Source: Treponema sp. | Lineage (GTDB): Bacteria > Spirochaetota > Spirochaetia > Treponematales > Breznakiellaceae | Direction of reading: 5' to 3' | Length of the DNA stretch: 40,266 nucleotides | Assembly: GCA_031279555.1 (NCBI GenBank) | Contig: JAITIK010000045.1 | Location: forward strand, 1-40,266 | Shown here: piece after piece, positions 1-6,919 of the stretch | Numbering within the stretch: position 1 is the stretch's first letter | How the letters are laid out: each line of letters opens with the position of its first letter | The notes under the pieces: generated by a model | Databases searched by the model: none | Told to the model about the DNA's origin: nothing | Seen by the model: only the letters and a program-made list of their open reading frames with translations | Translations under genes and position numbers: made by a program

Positions 1-200
1 CCGGTTTTTTGCTCGATCTGCGCCTTAAACACGTTGTCCATAGCCGCGGCCATAGGATGGCTTACACCCCAGTTGTCGCCGACCTTAATAGTATACGTCT
101 TCGCCACTGAAGTTCCGCCGCCATCCGATTCCCCGGTTCCAAATACCATAGCAGGAAGCATCAGTCCTGCTAAGACCGTTAATAAAAAATTTTTTTTCAT
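1..200 (-). CDS. TRAP-type substrate-binding protein (DctP-like), N-terminal part
   Basis: Only the first 66 codons lie in the window. The ATG at 200 opens a protein with a lysine-containing start, a hydrophobic stretch and a small-residue cleavage region (about residues 1-25), then a Gly/Ser-rich linker and a mature start containing GDNWGVSHPMAAAM and an IEQKTG motif. The 'H-P...A...F...IE.KTG' pattern is typical of the first strand and helix of DctP periplasmic receptors, which bind dicarboxylates or other organic acids and hand them to a DctQM membrane pair. A TGA lies in frame just upstream, which fixes the start, and GGAAG sits 4 bases before it. The partner permease genes would lie off the left edge. 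Family assignment is from the fragment only. Confidence 0.6.
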   Translation of the reverse strand, partial: MKKNFLLTVLAGLMLPAMVFGTGESDGGGTSVAKTYTIKVGDNWGVSHPMAAAMDNVFKAQIEQKT

Positions 201-213
201 AGCGCTTCCGGCG

Positions 214-249
214 TTAAATCATGCCTAGCATGATTAACCCCTTCCTCCT
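214..249 (-). promoter_or_regulatory. leader hairpin, short upstream ORF and strong SD before the TRAP receptor gene
   Basis: AATCATGC-CTA-GCATGATT (217-235) is a perfect inverted repeat, extended to about 11-12 paired bases with one bulge. An AGGAGGAAGG ribosome-binding sequence at 249-240 is too far from the receptor ATG at 200 but well placed for a five-codon reading frame, ATG at 231 to TAA at 214-216 (MLGMI), which lies inside the hairpin. This could be a translated leader or simply an mRNA structure. Confidence 0.4.
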
Positions 250-262
250 GTGTGTTACTATA

Positions 263-279
263 TCTCTTAAACTAAGAGA
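263..279 (-). promoter_or_regulatory. small inverted repeat in the TRAP receptor leader
   Basis: TCTCTTA-AAC-TAAGAGA, a 7-bp perfect inverted repeat about 12 bases downstream of the -10 box and so near the start of the transcript. It could be an operator or a 5' stem-loop. Confidence 0.35.
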
Positions 280-291
280 GTTTATACATTC

Positions 292-320
292 AGAATAGTT
301 TACAATACAAGCATTGTCAA
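292..320 (-). promoter_or_regulatory. sigma70-type promoter of the TRAP receptor gene
   Basis: On the minus strand TTGACA (320-315), a 17-base spacer and TATTCT (297-292). The start point would be near 285, giving a leader of about 85 bases that contains the hairpins and short reading frame described separately. Confidence 0.6.
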
Positions 321-587
321 CTAAAATTTAAAAAAATATCCGGCGAAGCGCACATCTCAAAGTTCTCCAAATATATGGAATTCTAGCGCATGGACGCAGT
401 TTTTACTTTTTATTCGCAGTGGGGTCTAATACCCCGCGCTGAAGTGCGAGGAGGTTCGTTAGGCGAATCCCATACGGTGTAACGCCCTGCGGCAAGAGAC
501 GGCTGAAAGCAAGAATATACATGAGTGATTGAAGAATTTATTTCACGCAAAACGGAAGAGACGACCGTCCGCCGCTCTTCACAGCCT
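321..587. other. intergenic stretch with hairpins; possible insertion-element end
   Basis: No convincing gene. The stretch holds a GGGGT-CTAAT-ACCCC hairpin (421-435), a nearby GCGCTGAAGTGCG stem, and a minus-strand reading frame (607-410) overlapping the feoB end whose tail does not look like an ordinary domain. The GC-rich hairpin cluster is reminiscent of the 3' ends of IS200/IS605 TnpB elements, but no tnpB is present and the resemblance is loose. Confidence 0.25.
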
Positions 588-2735
588 CTACGCCAACAAT
601 AGGCCAACTTGATAGATAATGACGCTCAAAACGCCGCCCAGCAAGAGGAGGAACGCATACTCAAACCCCAGCCATTTCCAGCCGAGTTCGGCTTTTATGG
701 TTGCAAGCGCGGCCAAACATGGCGGAACAACCAGTGTAAACAGCATGAATACAAAGGCGATAAGCGGCGTCATGTGCGGATCGCCGGTTATGGCGGCGCG
801 AAGCCCCTCGCTTTCCTCGCTTTCTTCGGAACCAACGCGGTACAGGATGCCGAGCGTGGAAACAATCACCTCTTTGGCCACTATGCCGATGACGCTTGCC
901 GTAGCCAATTTCCAGTCAAAGCCCATCGGTTTGAAGACCGGGGCTATGAAATGCCCGATACGTCCGGCGAAGCTATGCTCAACGGCGAGTTGCTCTCCGG
1001 ACACCGCCACATACGCGGCGACCGCTTCTTCGTCCGCGCCGGGATTGCTCTCAAGGTACGTTGCGGCAAACGCCCGCTCTTCCTCCGGGGAAGGCTCGTA
1101 CATGGGGAACGTCGTAATGATCCACACCAAGACTGATGCGGCTAAGATGATGGTGCCCGCTTTTTTGATGTAGCGGGACGTTTTTTCCCATACATGCCAC
1201 AATACGCCCCGCACGGTAGGCGCGCGGTACGGAGGCAATTCCATCACGAATGGAGTCGGCTCGCCGCGCAAGACCGTCTTTCTCAACACAAAGGCGGAGA
1301 GCAGGGACAGCGCGACCCCGCAGGCGTACAGCAAAATCACCATGTTTGCGGCGTTTTTCGGGAAAAAAGCCGCTGCTAAAAGCACATGTACGGGCAGTTT
1401 CGCGCCGCAACTCATAAGCGGCGTGATAAGTATCGTAAGGATGCGGTCGCGCTGGCTTTTCAAGGCGCGGGCGGCCATTACCGCTGGCACCGAACAGCCG
1501 AAGCCCAGCATCATGGGAAACACCGACTGACCGTGCAAGCCGAACGCATGCAGCAACTTGTCCGAGGCGAAAGCGGCGCGAGCCATATAGCCCACATCTT
1601 CCAAAATCGAAAGCAGGCAGAACAGTATGACGATGAGGGGGACAAACGATAGAACGCCGCCCACGCCGCCTATAACGCCGTCAACGAGAAGGGAGCGGAA
1701 AAGCGCGTCCGGCATGGCGTTGTTCAAAACGCCGCTCAAAAACGTGAAAAATCCTTCAAGCCAATCCATCGGATACTGGCCGATGGCGAATGTAAGCTGG
1801 AAAAGCAGCCACAACACCAGCGCGAACAGCGGCAACGCGAGAAAACGGTTCATTATAACACGGTCGATTGCTTCGGTGAGGGAAAAATCCGGCGTTTTGA
1901 TTATCTGGAGCGATTCCTGTATAGCGCCGCGTATGTAGCCGTACCGCTGTTCGCTTACCACGATTTCCGCGTCTTTGCCGTAGTGTTTGTCCAACCAGAA
2001 CACGGCTTCTCGCGCGAAAGCCTCAATTTCTTGCGCCCGTTCATGCTCTTTGAGACGCTTGTAGGCGTCGGAATCTTTTTCCAGCAGTTTCACCGCAAGC
2101 CACCGTTCTGGATATTTCTTAGTAAACGCGGCGTCCGAGCGGATCATGGCCTGCAAGCCTTCAAGTTTGCTTTCGATTTCCGCGCCATACGTTACGGTGT
2201 GGGCGGTTTCCCGCGCCGCAGTCTCCCGCAAGCCAGCGTCATTTAACGCATCAACACAGTCAAGCAACTCGTCTACGCCCCTGCCTTTGGATCCGACCGT
2301 TTTAACCATAGGAATGCCAAGTGAAGCTGACAACGTTTTTTCATTGATCCTGATGCCCTTGGCTTCAGCCTCATCAGTCATGTTAAGCGCCCCGGCAACG
2401 GGTACGCCCAGTTCCTGAAACTGCAAGCACAGGTATAAGTTCCGTTCAAGATTCGTTGAATCAAGAACATCCACGATGATGTCGGGCTTTTCGTCAAGGA
2501 TAAAATCCCGCGCCACAACTTCATCAATGGAATACGCGGTTAGTCCGTAAATGCCCGGAAGGTCTATCAAGTGGTACTGCCGCCCATTGCGGCTTATAAC
2601 GCCTTCCAGCTTTTCAACCGTAACGCCCGGATAATTGCCGACTTTGTGGTGCGCTCCGGTCAGGGCGTTAAACAACGATGTCTTTCCCGAATTCGGATTT
2701 CCGGCGATTGCGATCCGCAGGCTTTGTTTACTCAT
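588..2735 (-). CDS. feoB: Fe(II) transport GTPase/permease FeoB
   Basis: FeoB carries ferrous iron across the inner membrane, with a cytosolic G-protein domain controlling the membrane pore. The protein has 715 residues from the ATG at 2735. The G domain shows G1 GNPNSGKT (about residues 11-18), the G2 threonine in GVTVE, G3 DLPG and G4 NMTD. A helical GDI-like spacer follows, then the hydrophobic core with the Gate motifs (GFGCSVPA and a second SCGAKLPV), ending in several membrane spans. A longer in-frame start at 2846 would run through feoA. The MSKQ start is preferred because it overlaps the feoA stop by 8 bases (ATGAGTAA), which implies translational coupling. Very secure. Confidence 0.97.
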   Translation of the reverse strand: MSKQSLRIAIAGNPNSGKTSLFNALTGAHHKVGNYPGVTVEKLEGVISRNGRQYHLIDLPGIYGLTAYSIDEVVARDFILDEKPDIIVDVLDSTNLERNLYLCLQFQELGVPVAGALNMTDEAEAKGIRINEKTLSASLGIPMVKTVGSKGRGVDELLDCVDALNDAGLRETAARETAHTVTYGAEIESKLEGLQAMIRSDAAFTKKYPERWLAVKLLEKDSDAYKRLKEHERAQEIEAFAREAVFWLDKHYGKDAEIVVSEQRYGYIRGAIQESLQIIKTPDFSLTEAIDRVIMNRFLALPLFALVLWLLFQLTFAIGQYPMDWLEGFFTFLSGVLNNAMPDALFRSLLVDGVIGGVGGVLSFVPLIVILFCLLSILEDVGYMARAAFASDKLLHAFGLHGQSVFPMMLGFGCSVPAVMAARALKSQRDRILTILITPLMSCGAKLPVHVLLAAAFFPKNAANMVILLYACGVALSLLSAFVLRKTVLRGEPTPFVMELPPYRAPTVRGVLWHVWEKTSRYIKKAGTIILAASVLVWIITTFPMYEPSPEEERAFAATYLESNPGADEEAVAAYVAVSGEQLAVEHSFAGRIGHFIAPVFKPMGFDWKLATASVIGIVAKEVIVSTLGILYRVGSEESEESEGLRAAITGDPHMTPLIAFVFMLFTLVVPPCLAALATIKAELGWKWLGFEYAFLLLLGGVLSVIIYQVGLLLA

Positions 2736-3036
2736 GCCGCGCCTCTTTTGAATATCCGCTGGATTTGCGTCTGACAAACAACCGCGCCGCATCGCGTACA
2801 GCCGACCAGTCTCCCACCGGCTCGACTTCGATGCCCGCCGCTTCAAACCGCCGAATCAGGATGTCGTAGCCCCGTATGCGTATCTGCAACGGCCCATGAA
2901 AAAAACCTACGCGCACAACCGCGCCCTCAGCGCCTGCGGTGAACCCCATGTCCGCAAGCCGCTTGCCCACCTCCTTGCCAAGGGTCACCTTGGACACAGT
3001 GAATGATGCCCCTTTTGGGGCGTCCGACAAAAGCAT
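2728..3036 (-). CDS. feoA: ferrous iron transport protein A (FeoA)
   Basis: A small cytosolic protein of 102 residues with an SH3-like beta-barrel fold, needed for FeoB activity. It shows the family pattern: a short N-terminal strand, the helix LGKEVGKRLADMGFT, then V-RVGFFHGPLQIRIRGYDI, the conserved 'G.....I...G..i.LR' core with IRR at the end. The C-terminal 25 residues are basic and extend beyond the usual barrel. It is first in the feoAB operon, and GGAGGGAGAGGAG just upstream gives a strong ribosome-binding site. Confidence 0.93.
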   Translation of the reverse strand: MLLSDAPKGASFTVSKVTLGKEVGKRLADMGFTAGAEGAVVRVGFFHGPLQIRIRGYDILIRRFEAAGIEVEPVGDWSAVRDAARLFVRRKSSGYSKEARHE

Positions 3037-3069
3037 AGATACTCCTCTCCCTCCTTACGGAAGGTGTTA

Positions 3070-3125
3070 TAAAACTCTGAAGGAGTTTTAATTGTAGTGT
3101 CTAAAAAGGCTGAGACTGAAGCCTT
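3070..3125 (-). promoter_or_regulatory. feoAB 5' leader with two hairpins, one terminator-like
   Basis: Between the candidate promoter and feoA there are two inverted repeats. TAAAACTC-TGAAG-GAGTTTTA (3070-3090) is a perfect 8-bp palindrome. AAGGCT-8-AGCCTT (3106-3125) is followed on the minus strand by a T run (AGCCTTTTTAG), resembling a weak intrinsic terminator. Iron-responsive control by a repressor or by attenuation would fit the operon, but which one cannot be told from sequence. Confidence 0.4.
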
Positions 3126-3150
3126 GCCTTTCTAGATAAAGCCGATTCTA

Positions 3151-3179
3151 ATACTAATGACTGCCGCTGTTTTTGTCAA
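3151..3179 (-). promoter_or_regulatory. sigma70-type promoter of feoAB
   Basis: On the minus strand TTGACA (3179-3174), 17 bases, TAGTAT (3156-3151). The predicted start near 3144 leaves a leader of about 107 bases. Confidence 0.6.
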
Positions 3180-3229
3180 TTGTTATGAGGGAAGCGGCAA
3201 AATATATGCGTTTTTTCCATCTAAATGAC

Positions 3230-3319
3230 CCGCGCAGAAATAACATGACCTTTTGGCCATGTTATTTCACTATTGTGTAAGCAATCAAAATAAAATGCAG
3301 GCGTTTTATTTCTGCGCGG
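3230..3319. repeat. 90-bp nested inverted-repeat element (MITE-like)
   Basis: The ends CCGCGCAGAAATAA (3230-3243) and TTATTTCTGCGCGG (3306-3319) are perfect 14-bp inverted repeats. Inside, GAAATAACATG...CATGTTATTTC (3237-3268) forms an 11-bp stem, and AATAAAA...TTTTATT forms a second one. There is no coding capacity. The size and terminal repeats suggest a miniature transposable element or a folded regulatory cassette in the feoA-pcnB intergenic space. Confidence 0.5.
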
Positions 3320-3338
3320 CTCCTAAATCTAAGGCGGC

Positions 3339-3372
3339 TTTCCAAAAACTATCGCTCCGCGCGTTTTGGAAA
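3339..3372 (-). terminator. hairpin downstream of pcnB
   Basis: TTTCCAAAAaC...GTTTTGGAAA (3339-3349 and 3363-3372) forms a stem with one bulge just past the pcnB stop. It resembles the other CCAAAAC...GTTTTGG hairpins in this window and may act as the pcnB terminator. Confidence 0.4.
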
Positions 3373-3379
3373 ATACTCT

Positions 3380-4651
3380 TTATAAATCTACGACCTCGGC
3401 GTTGGCGAAATGCTGAGGCTTCTTACGATGCGGCCGCTTTCGTTTTCTCAGCTTTTGCTCGCCGGTTTGCCCGTCTTGCAACGGCGTTTTTTCCTGCCCT
3501 GTTGACATCGGAGCGACGCTTCTCGTGGCGGCGCCCGCCGTTTGCTTCTGATTGGACGCAGGCCGCGCCGTCTGCTCATGTTGCCGCTCCCACGGACGTT
3601 CACTGGCAAAAAGCGAGCGTTTGACAACAACGCCATGTTCCCTATAGATGAGTTTTACCGCGCCGTCAAGGTCAATACGCGGCGGATTCATGGGCAACAC
3701 AAACTGGCGGGCTTCATAAAAGGTCTTTTTATAATGGTCAATATGCCGCTCACTCCAGTCTACATCCATCTCCAGATAGTCCCATATCAGAGCGGCGAGC
3801 CTTCTTTTATCTTCGGATTGCTCGCTTTCCTGATTCAAGGCGGCGAGCCTTTGCAGGTATTTTTGGCGGAAAGCGGGATATTCCCGCATGAGTTTTGATG
3901 CGTTGGGTTGGAGGTATTGATACAGCCCAAAGTTTTCAAGATTTTCAACGATCACCCCCGCGCTTGAAGAACGGATGATTTTGAGAATTTCCTCGGTACG
4001 GCGCGAAGGCGAAACCTCGTCAAGCAAATGCGCCTGCCGCCTGATCTTCAAACCAAGAGAAAACGGCAGTCTAAAGCCAGCCGCCGAAGCGTATTTTACC
4101 GCGCGGATTATACGTACCGGATCGTCAATAAACATGGTCTTTAAAGGAATGATAGGCTTTATGCATCGATTGCGTATGTCTTTCATGCCTCCAACATAGT
4201 CAATCACCAACTGTTTTTCGGGATCGTAAAAAAGCGCGTTGAAGGTGAAGTCGCGGCGAAGCACATCTTCTTCTATGGTGCCGAAGATGTTGCCGGTAGC
4301 GCCTTCGACAATGGAGCGGAAAGTGGCGACCTCAAATATTTTCTCACCGGCGGCCACATGCACCAATCTGAATCTATGTCCTATAATTCGGGAAAAACGG
4401 AAGATTTTTTTTATCTGGTTCGGACTTGCGGCGCTCACAATGTCAAAATCTTTTGGTTTTTTATGGAGAAGCAGATCACGTACAGCGCCGCCTACGATAT
4501 ACGTTTCAAAGCCAGCCGCGACAAGACGTTCTACAATCCGTATCGCGTCAGCGTCAACATCGGCGCGGTTTATGCCATGCTCACTCCGGGTGTAAACTAG
4601 AGCTTTCTTTATCGGATTTCCATCTTTATATGTTGAATAACGATACCGCAA
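3380..4651 (-). CDS. pcnB: poly(A) polymerase / CCA tRNA nucleotidyltransferase family protein
   Basis: Class II nucleotidyltransferase that adds A or CCA to RNA 3' ends. The N-terminal part has the RSEHGI box typical of PcnB, the helix-strand AYIVGGAVRDLLL-type motif (here YIVGGAVRDLL), the catalytic DFDI aspartates, RRDFTFNALFYD, and the RNA-binding neck with EILKII. The C-terminus is very basic (KLRKRKRPHRKK). The reading frame opens with TTG at 4651, and AGAGG five bases upstream supports this rare start. No internal ATG would keep the RSEHGI box. The gene lies 17 bases after the hydrolase gene and probably shares its transcript with tRNA-Thr and tRNA-Tyr, neither of which encodes CCA. 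Whether it acts as poly(A) polymerase or CCA-adding enzyme cannot be decided by eye. Confidence 0.88.
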   Translation of the reverse strand: MRYRYSTYKDGNPIKKALVYTRSEHGINRADVDADAIRIVERLVAAGFETYIVGGAVRDLLLHKKPKDFDIVSAASPNQIKKIFRFSRIIGHRFRLVHVAAGEKIFEVATFRSIVEGATGNIFGTIEEDVLRRDFTFNALFYDPEKQLVIDYVGGMKDIRNRCIKPIIPLKTMFIDDPVRIIRAVKYASAAGFRLPFSLGLKIRRQAHLLDEVSPSRRTEEILKIIRSSSAGVIVENLENFGLYQYLQPNASKLMREYPAFRQKYLQRLAALNQESEQSEDKRRLAALIWDYLEMDVDWSERHIDHYKKTFYEARQFVLPMNPPRIDLDGAVKLIYREHGVVVKRSLFASERPWERQHEQTARPASNQKQTAGAATRSVAPMSTGQEKTPLQDGQTGEQKLRKRKRPHRKKPQHFANAEVVDL

Positions 4652-4668
4652 AGCCGCCTCTTATTTTT

Positions 4669-5628
4669 TTATCCAATATGCCGCGTCAACCAACTCGCTA
4701 AATTGCCGGCGACTTCTTCTCTATTGGTTTCATTCAACGTTTCATGCCGCGCGTCCGGGTAAAGCGCAAATTCCAAGTCTTGTATACCCAGATTGCGGTA
4801 GGCGCCTGCCAGCGCCATAGGGCTTTTACCCATATCGCCGGCCGGATCCGCGCTGCCGCAGAATATATATAGGGGAAGATCCCGCTTTATATTGGAGAGG
4901 GCGTCTTTTTTATGTATTTTATTCAGAAGGACGGCTAAATCTCTAAAAAAACCCGCTGAACTCATGTTGCCGGACAGTTCGTCGGCGATATAGGCGTCAA
5001 CCTCCCGTTCGTCGCGGGAAAGCCAATCAACTATCGTACGATTCGGCTTGAACGGGCGGTTATATGGACCAATCGCCAGCGCATGAGCCAACTTCGATCG
5101 GGCGCGGTTACCCCGAAACGCGGCGATAAGGCTCATAACCGGCTTGCTGACGGCAATAAGCAAACCATCGGGACCACGGGTGCCGGAAAGAATACATCCC
5201 GCAAGGGGGGTGTTGTTGTAGGTCTCAATATAGTTCTGTACAAGAAAAGATCCCCACGAATGTCCAAGCAGGAAAAGCGGCGTATTCGGATATTCTTTTA
5301 TAATGGCATTATTGACGACATCAATATCGGAAGTAACAAGAGCGACGGCGTTTTCATCCGCGCAATGCCCTAAAAGCCCTCCGTTTCCCGGATCGTTCAC
5401 CGAAATATCCGCGGTTTTTCCATGCCCGCGCATATCCGCGCCCCATACTTCGATGCCTTCGACGACAAGCCGCTCTGCAAGCCGTTTATACCGCTCGCCA
5501 TGTTCGGCCATGCCATGCACGATATTCAGTACCGCGCGAATCTTTCCGTGTGGGTACCAGCGCCGCACCAACAGTTTGGCGCCGTTAGCGACTGCTATCC
5601 ATTGTTCACTTTTTTGCATTTCATCCAT
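4669..5628 (-). CDS. alpha/beta hydrolase, lysophospholipase / monoacylglycerol lipase type
   Basis: A serine hydrolase of 319 residues expected to cleave acyl esters of lysophospholipids or monoglycerides in the cytosol. The nucleophile elbow is LLGHSWGS (Ser in G-x-S-x-G), the oxyanion region is NIVHGMAEHGERY, the acid is probably the Asp of FCGSADPAGD, and the base is the His of YPDARHETLNE. The frame stays open far upstream only because it reads through the tRNA-Tyr gene. The ATG at 5628 (MDEMQKSEQW), just after GAAGAAAA, is the realistic start, and an ATG at 5619 is an alternative. It begins 32 bases after the tRNA-Tyr end with no separate promoter visible. Confidence 0.85.
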   Translation of the reverse strand: MDEMQKSEQWIAVANGAKLLVRRWYPHGKIRAVLNIVHGMAEHGERYKRLAERLVVEGIEVWGADMRGHGKTADISVNDPGNGGLLGHCADENAVALVTSDIDVVNNAIIKEYPNTPLFLLGHSWGSFLVQNYIETYNNTPLAGCILSGTRGPDGLLIAVSKPVMSLIAAFRGNRARSKLAHALAIGPYNRPFKPNRTIVDWLSRDEREVDAYIADELSGNMSSAGFFRDLAVLLNKIHKKDALSNIKRDLPLYIFCGSADPAGDMGKSPMALAGAYRNLGIQDLEFALYPDARHETLNETNREEVAGNLASWLTRHIG

Positions 5629-5660
5629 ACAATTTTCTTCGCGTTTATAAAGCCGCCTTG

Positions 5661-5742
5661 TGGGGAGAGAAGGATTCGGACCTCCGAAGGCTGAGCCAAC
5701 AGATTTACAGTCTGCCCCATTTGACCGCTCTGGAATCTCCCC
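5661..5742 (-). tRNA. tRNA-Tyr (anticodon GTA)
   Basis: Reading the minus strand, the acceptor GGGGAGA pairs with TCTCCCC. The anticodon loop is GACTGTAAATCTG with GTA, there is a long class II variable arm, and the T loop is GTCCGAATCC. The discriminator is A and the following bases are CAA, so CCA is not encoded. It lies 28 bases after tRNA-Thr. Confidence 0.95.
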
Positions 5743-5770
5743 AATAACGTATCTTGCTTTCATCTGGTTG

Positions 5771-5843
5771 AGCCATCTCTCGGATTCGAACCGGGGACCT
5801 CATGATTACAAGTCAGGCGCTCTACCAGCTGAGCTAAGATGGC
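5771..5843 (-). tRNA. tRNA-Thr (anticodon TGT)
   Basis: Reading the minus strand, the acceptor GCCATCT pairs with AGATGGC. The D arm is AGCTCAGCTGGTAGAGC, the anticodon loop is CTTGTAA (TGT), and the T arm is CCCCGGTTCGAATCCGAG. The discriminator is T, followed by CAA, so CCA is not encoded. Confidence 0.96.
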
Positions 5844-5860
5844 ATTATCTAACGCTCAAT

Positions 5861-5889
5861 ACAATAATAAAAAAACTATCTTTTGTCAA
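5861..5889 (-). promoter_or_regulatory. sigma70-type promoter of the tRNA-Thr/tRNA-Tyr unit
   Basis: On the minus strand TTGACA (5889-5884), 17 bases, TATTGT (5866-5861), about 10 bases before the probable start and 18 before the mature tRNA-Thr end. It is the only good promoter seen for the two tRNAs, the hydrolase and pcnB. Confidence 0.6.
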
Positions 5890-5934
5890 GGGGTTTTTGC
5901 AAATTTACCGCGACATATTAAAAACAAGCGTATC

Positions 5935-5970
5935 GCGGCTTTCCCAAAACTTCAGTTTTGGGAAAGCCGC
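5935..5970. repeat. perfect 16-bp hairpin, GCGGCTTTCCCAAAAC type
   Basis: GCGGCTTTCCCAAAAC-TTCA-GTTTTGGGAAAGCCGC is a perfect 16-bp inverted repeat with a TTCA loop. The core and loop are shared with the hairpin at 12865-12910. It lies between the divergent tRNA promoter and the radical SAM gene, where no terminator is needed. Confidence 0.7.
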
Positions 5971-6016
5971 CTTGAATTTAAGAGAAAGAGCGGCTTTTCA
6001 GCCATTTTTTCCAAAG

Positions 6017-6059
6017 CTTTCCCAAAACCAACCCGAATGTAGCTCGCGTTTTGGGAAAG
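6017..6059. repeat. second CTTTCCCAAAAC inverted repeat
   Basis: CTTTCCCAAAAC (6017-6028) and GTTTTGGGAAAG (6048-6059) are a perfect 12-bp inverted repeat with a 19-base loop. The arms match those of the neighbouring hairpin at 5935-5970, so the four arms could also pair with each other. Confidence 0.6.
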
Positions 6060-6065
6060 GCTCTA

Positions 6066-6091
6066 TTGACAACTTATATGGAAGTTATAAT
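6066..6091 (+). promoter_or_regulatory. candidate promoter directly in front of the radical SAM gene
   Basis: TTGACA (6066-6071) and a perfect TATAAT (6086-6091), but with a spacer of only 14 bases. The start point would fall almost on the ATG at 6101, implying a leaderless message. A 16-17 base spacing would instead put the -10 on weaker hexamers. Confidence 0.4.
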
Positions 6092-6100
6092 AATTACGGT

Positions 6101-6919
6101 ATGATTGTTTTTCCTGTTGAGAACCATCGCAACCGCGAAGACGGGAGCCTTGTATATCCAGTATATTCACGGCGTTCAGGCGGTTTGTCCATAGGAATAA
6201 ACTTATTCCCCGATAAAAAAGTGTGTCCTTTCGACTGTCCCTACTGTGAAATTTTTCCTTTTACAACCACCGCGAAGTTCGTTGTGGACACCCTGAAGGG
6301 CGAACTGACGGATGTTGTGAATAACGCGCAACGCCGCGCCGTCCCGATACGGGACATTTGCTTTTCGGGCAATGGGGAGCCTACCTTGTCGCCTCATTTT
6401 GAAAAGGCGTTGGAAGCCGCCCGCGACATTCAAAAAAAAGCGGCTCCGGAAGCGAAACTCGTGGCGATCACCTGCGGAGCGGGTTTGCTTCGGGACGAGA
6501 TTTTTTCGTGTCTACAGAACGCGACGGCTTCCTACGGGCTTGATGTATGGCTCAAACTTGACGCCGGCGGCGAAGCGTGGTACCGCGCCATCAACAGATC
6601 GGCGATCCCCTTTGACAAACTCATCGCAAAAATAAAAGAATTCGTGCGGCGCTCTCCGGCGACGCTTCAAACCATGCTGTGTTCAATCGGCGGAACCTTG
6701 CCTTCGGATGCGGAAGAGGCGGCGTGGAACCATCTGGCGCTTGAATTGGCTGAAACCGGCAATGTCAGACAATTCCAGCTTTATGGGAAGGCGCGTCCCT
6801 CAGCCGAAGATCCGTTTGCGGAAGCCGCTCCGGTTTCTTATCTTGAAAAAAGGGCGAAAACCTTGCAAGAAACGCTTGCTCATGGCGGCGTTGAGGCTCC
6901 AGTTTCAATATACCTGTGA
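6101..6919 (+). CDS. radical SAM protein, COG0731 / wyosine-synthetase-like
   Basis: An iron-sulfur enzyme of 272 residues that would cleave S-adenosylmethionine to start radical chemistry; its substrate is unknown. The cluster motif is CPFDCPYC (CX3CX2C, about residues 42-49). FSGNGEPTLSPHF is the glycine-rich 'GGE-like' SAM-binding motif characteristic of the COG0731 group. The frame is open upstream only because it reads across the tRNA genes, so the ATG at 6101 (MIVFPVENH) is the sensible start. No Shine-Dalgarno lies in the normal place. The stop overlaps the next gene by four bases (GTGA), so the two are translationally coupled. Assignment to tRNA wyosine synthesis proper is not supported. 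Confidence 0.8.
   Translation: MIVFPVENHRNREDGSLVYPVYSRRSGGLSIGINLFPDKKVCPFDCPYCEIFPFTTTAKFVVDTLKGELTDVVNNAQRRAVPIRDICFSGNGEPTLSPHFEKALEAARDIQKKAAPEAKLVAITCGAGLLRDEIFSCLQNATASYGLDVWLKLDAGGEAWYRAINRSAIPFDKLIAKIKEFVRRSPATLQTMLCSIGGTLPSDAEEAAWNHLALELAETGNVRQFQLYGKARPSAEDPFAEAAPVSYLEKRAKTLQETLAHGGVEAPVSIYL

Noticed and set aside
5629-5763. N-terminal extension of the hydrolase through the tRNA-Tyr gene
   Set aside because: The extension translates tRNA sequence. The start at 5628 matches the family and has a ribosome-binding site.
5660-6100. N-terminal extension of the radical SAM protein
   Set aside because: It reads across both tRNA genes and the palindromes; the family N-terminus begins at 6101.
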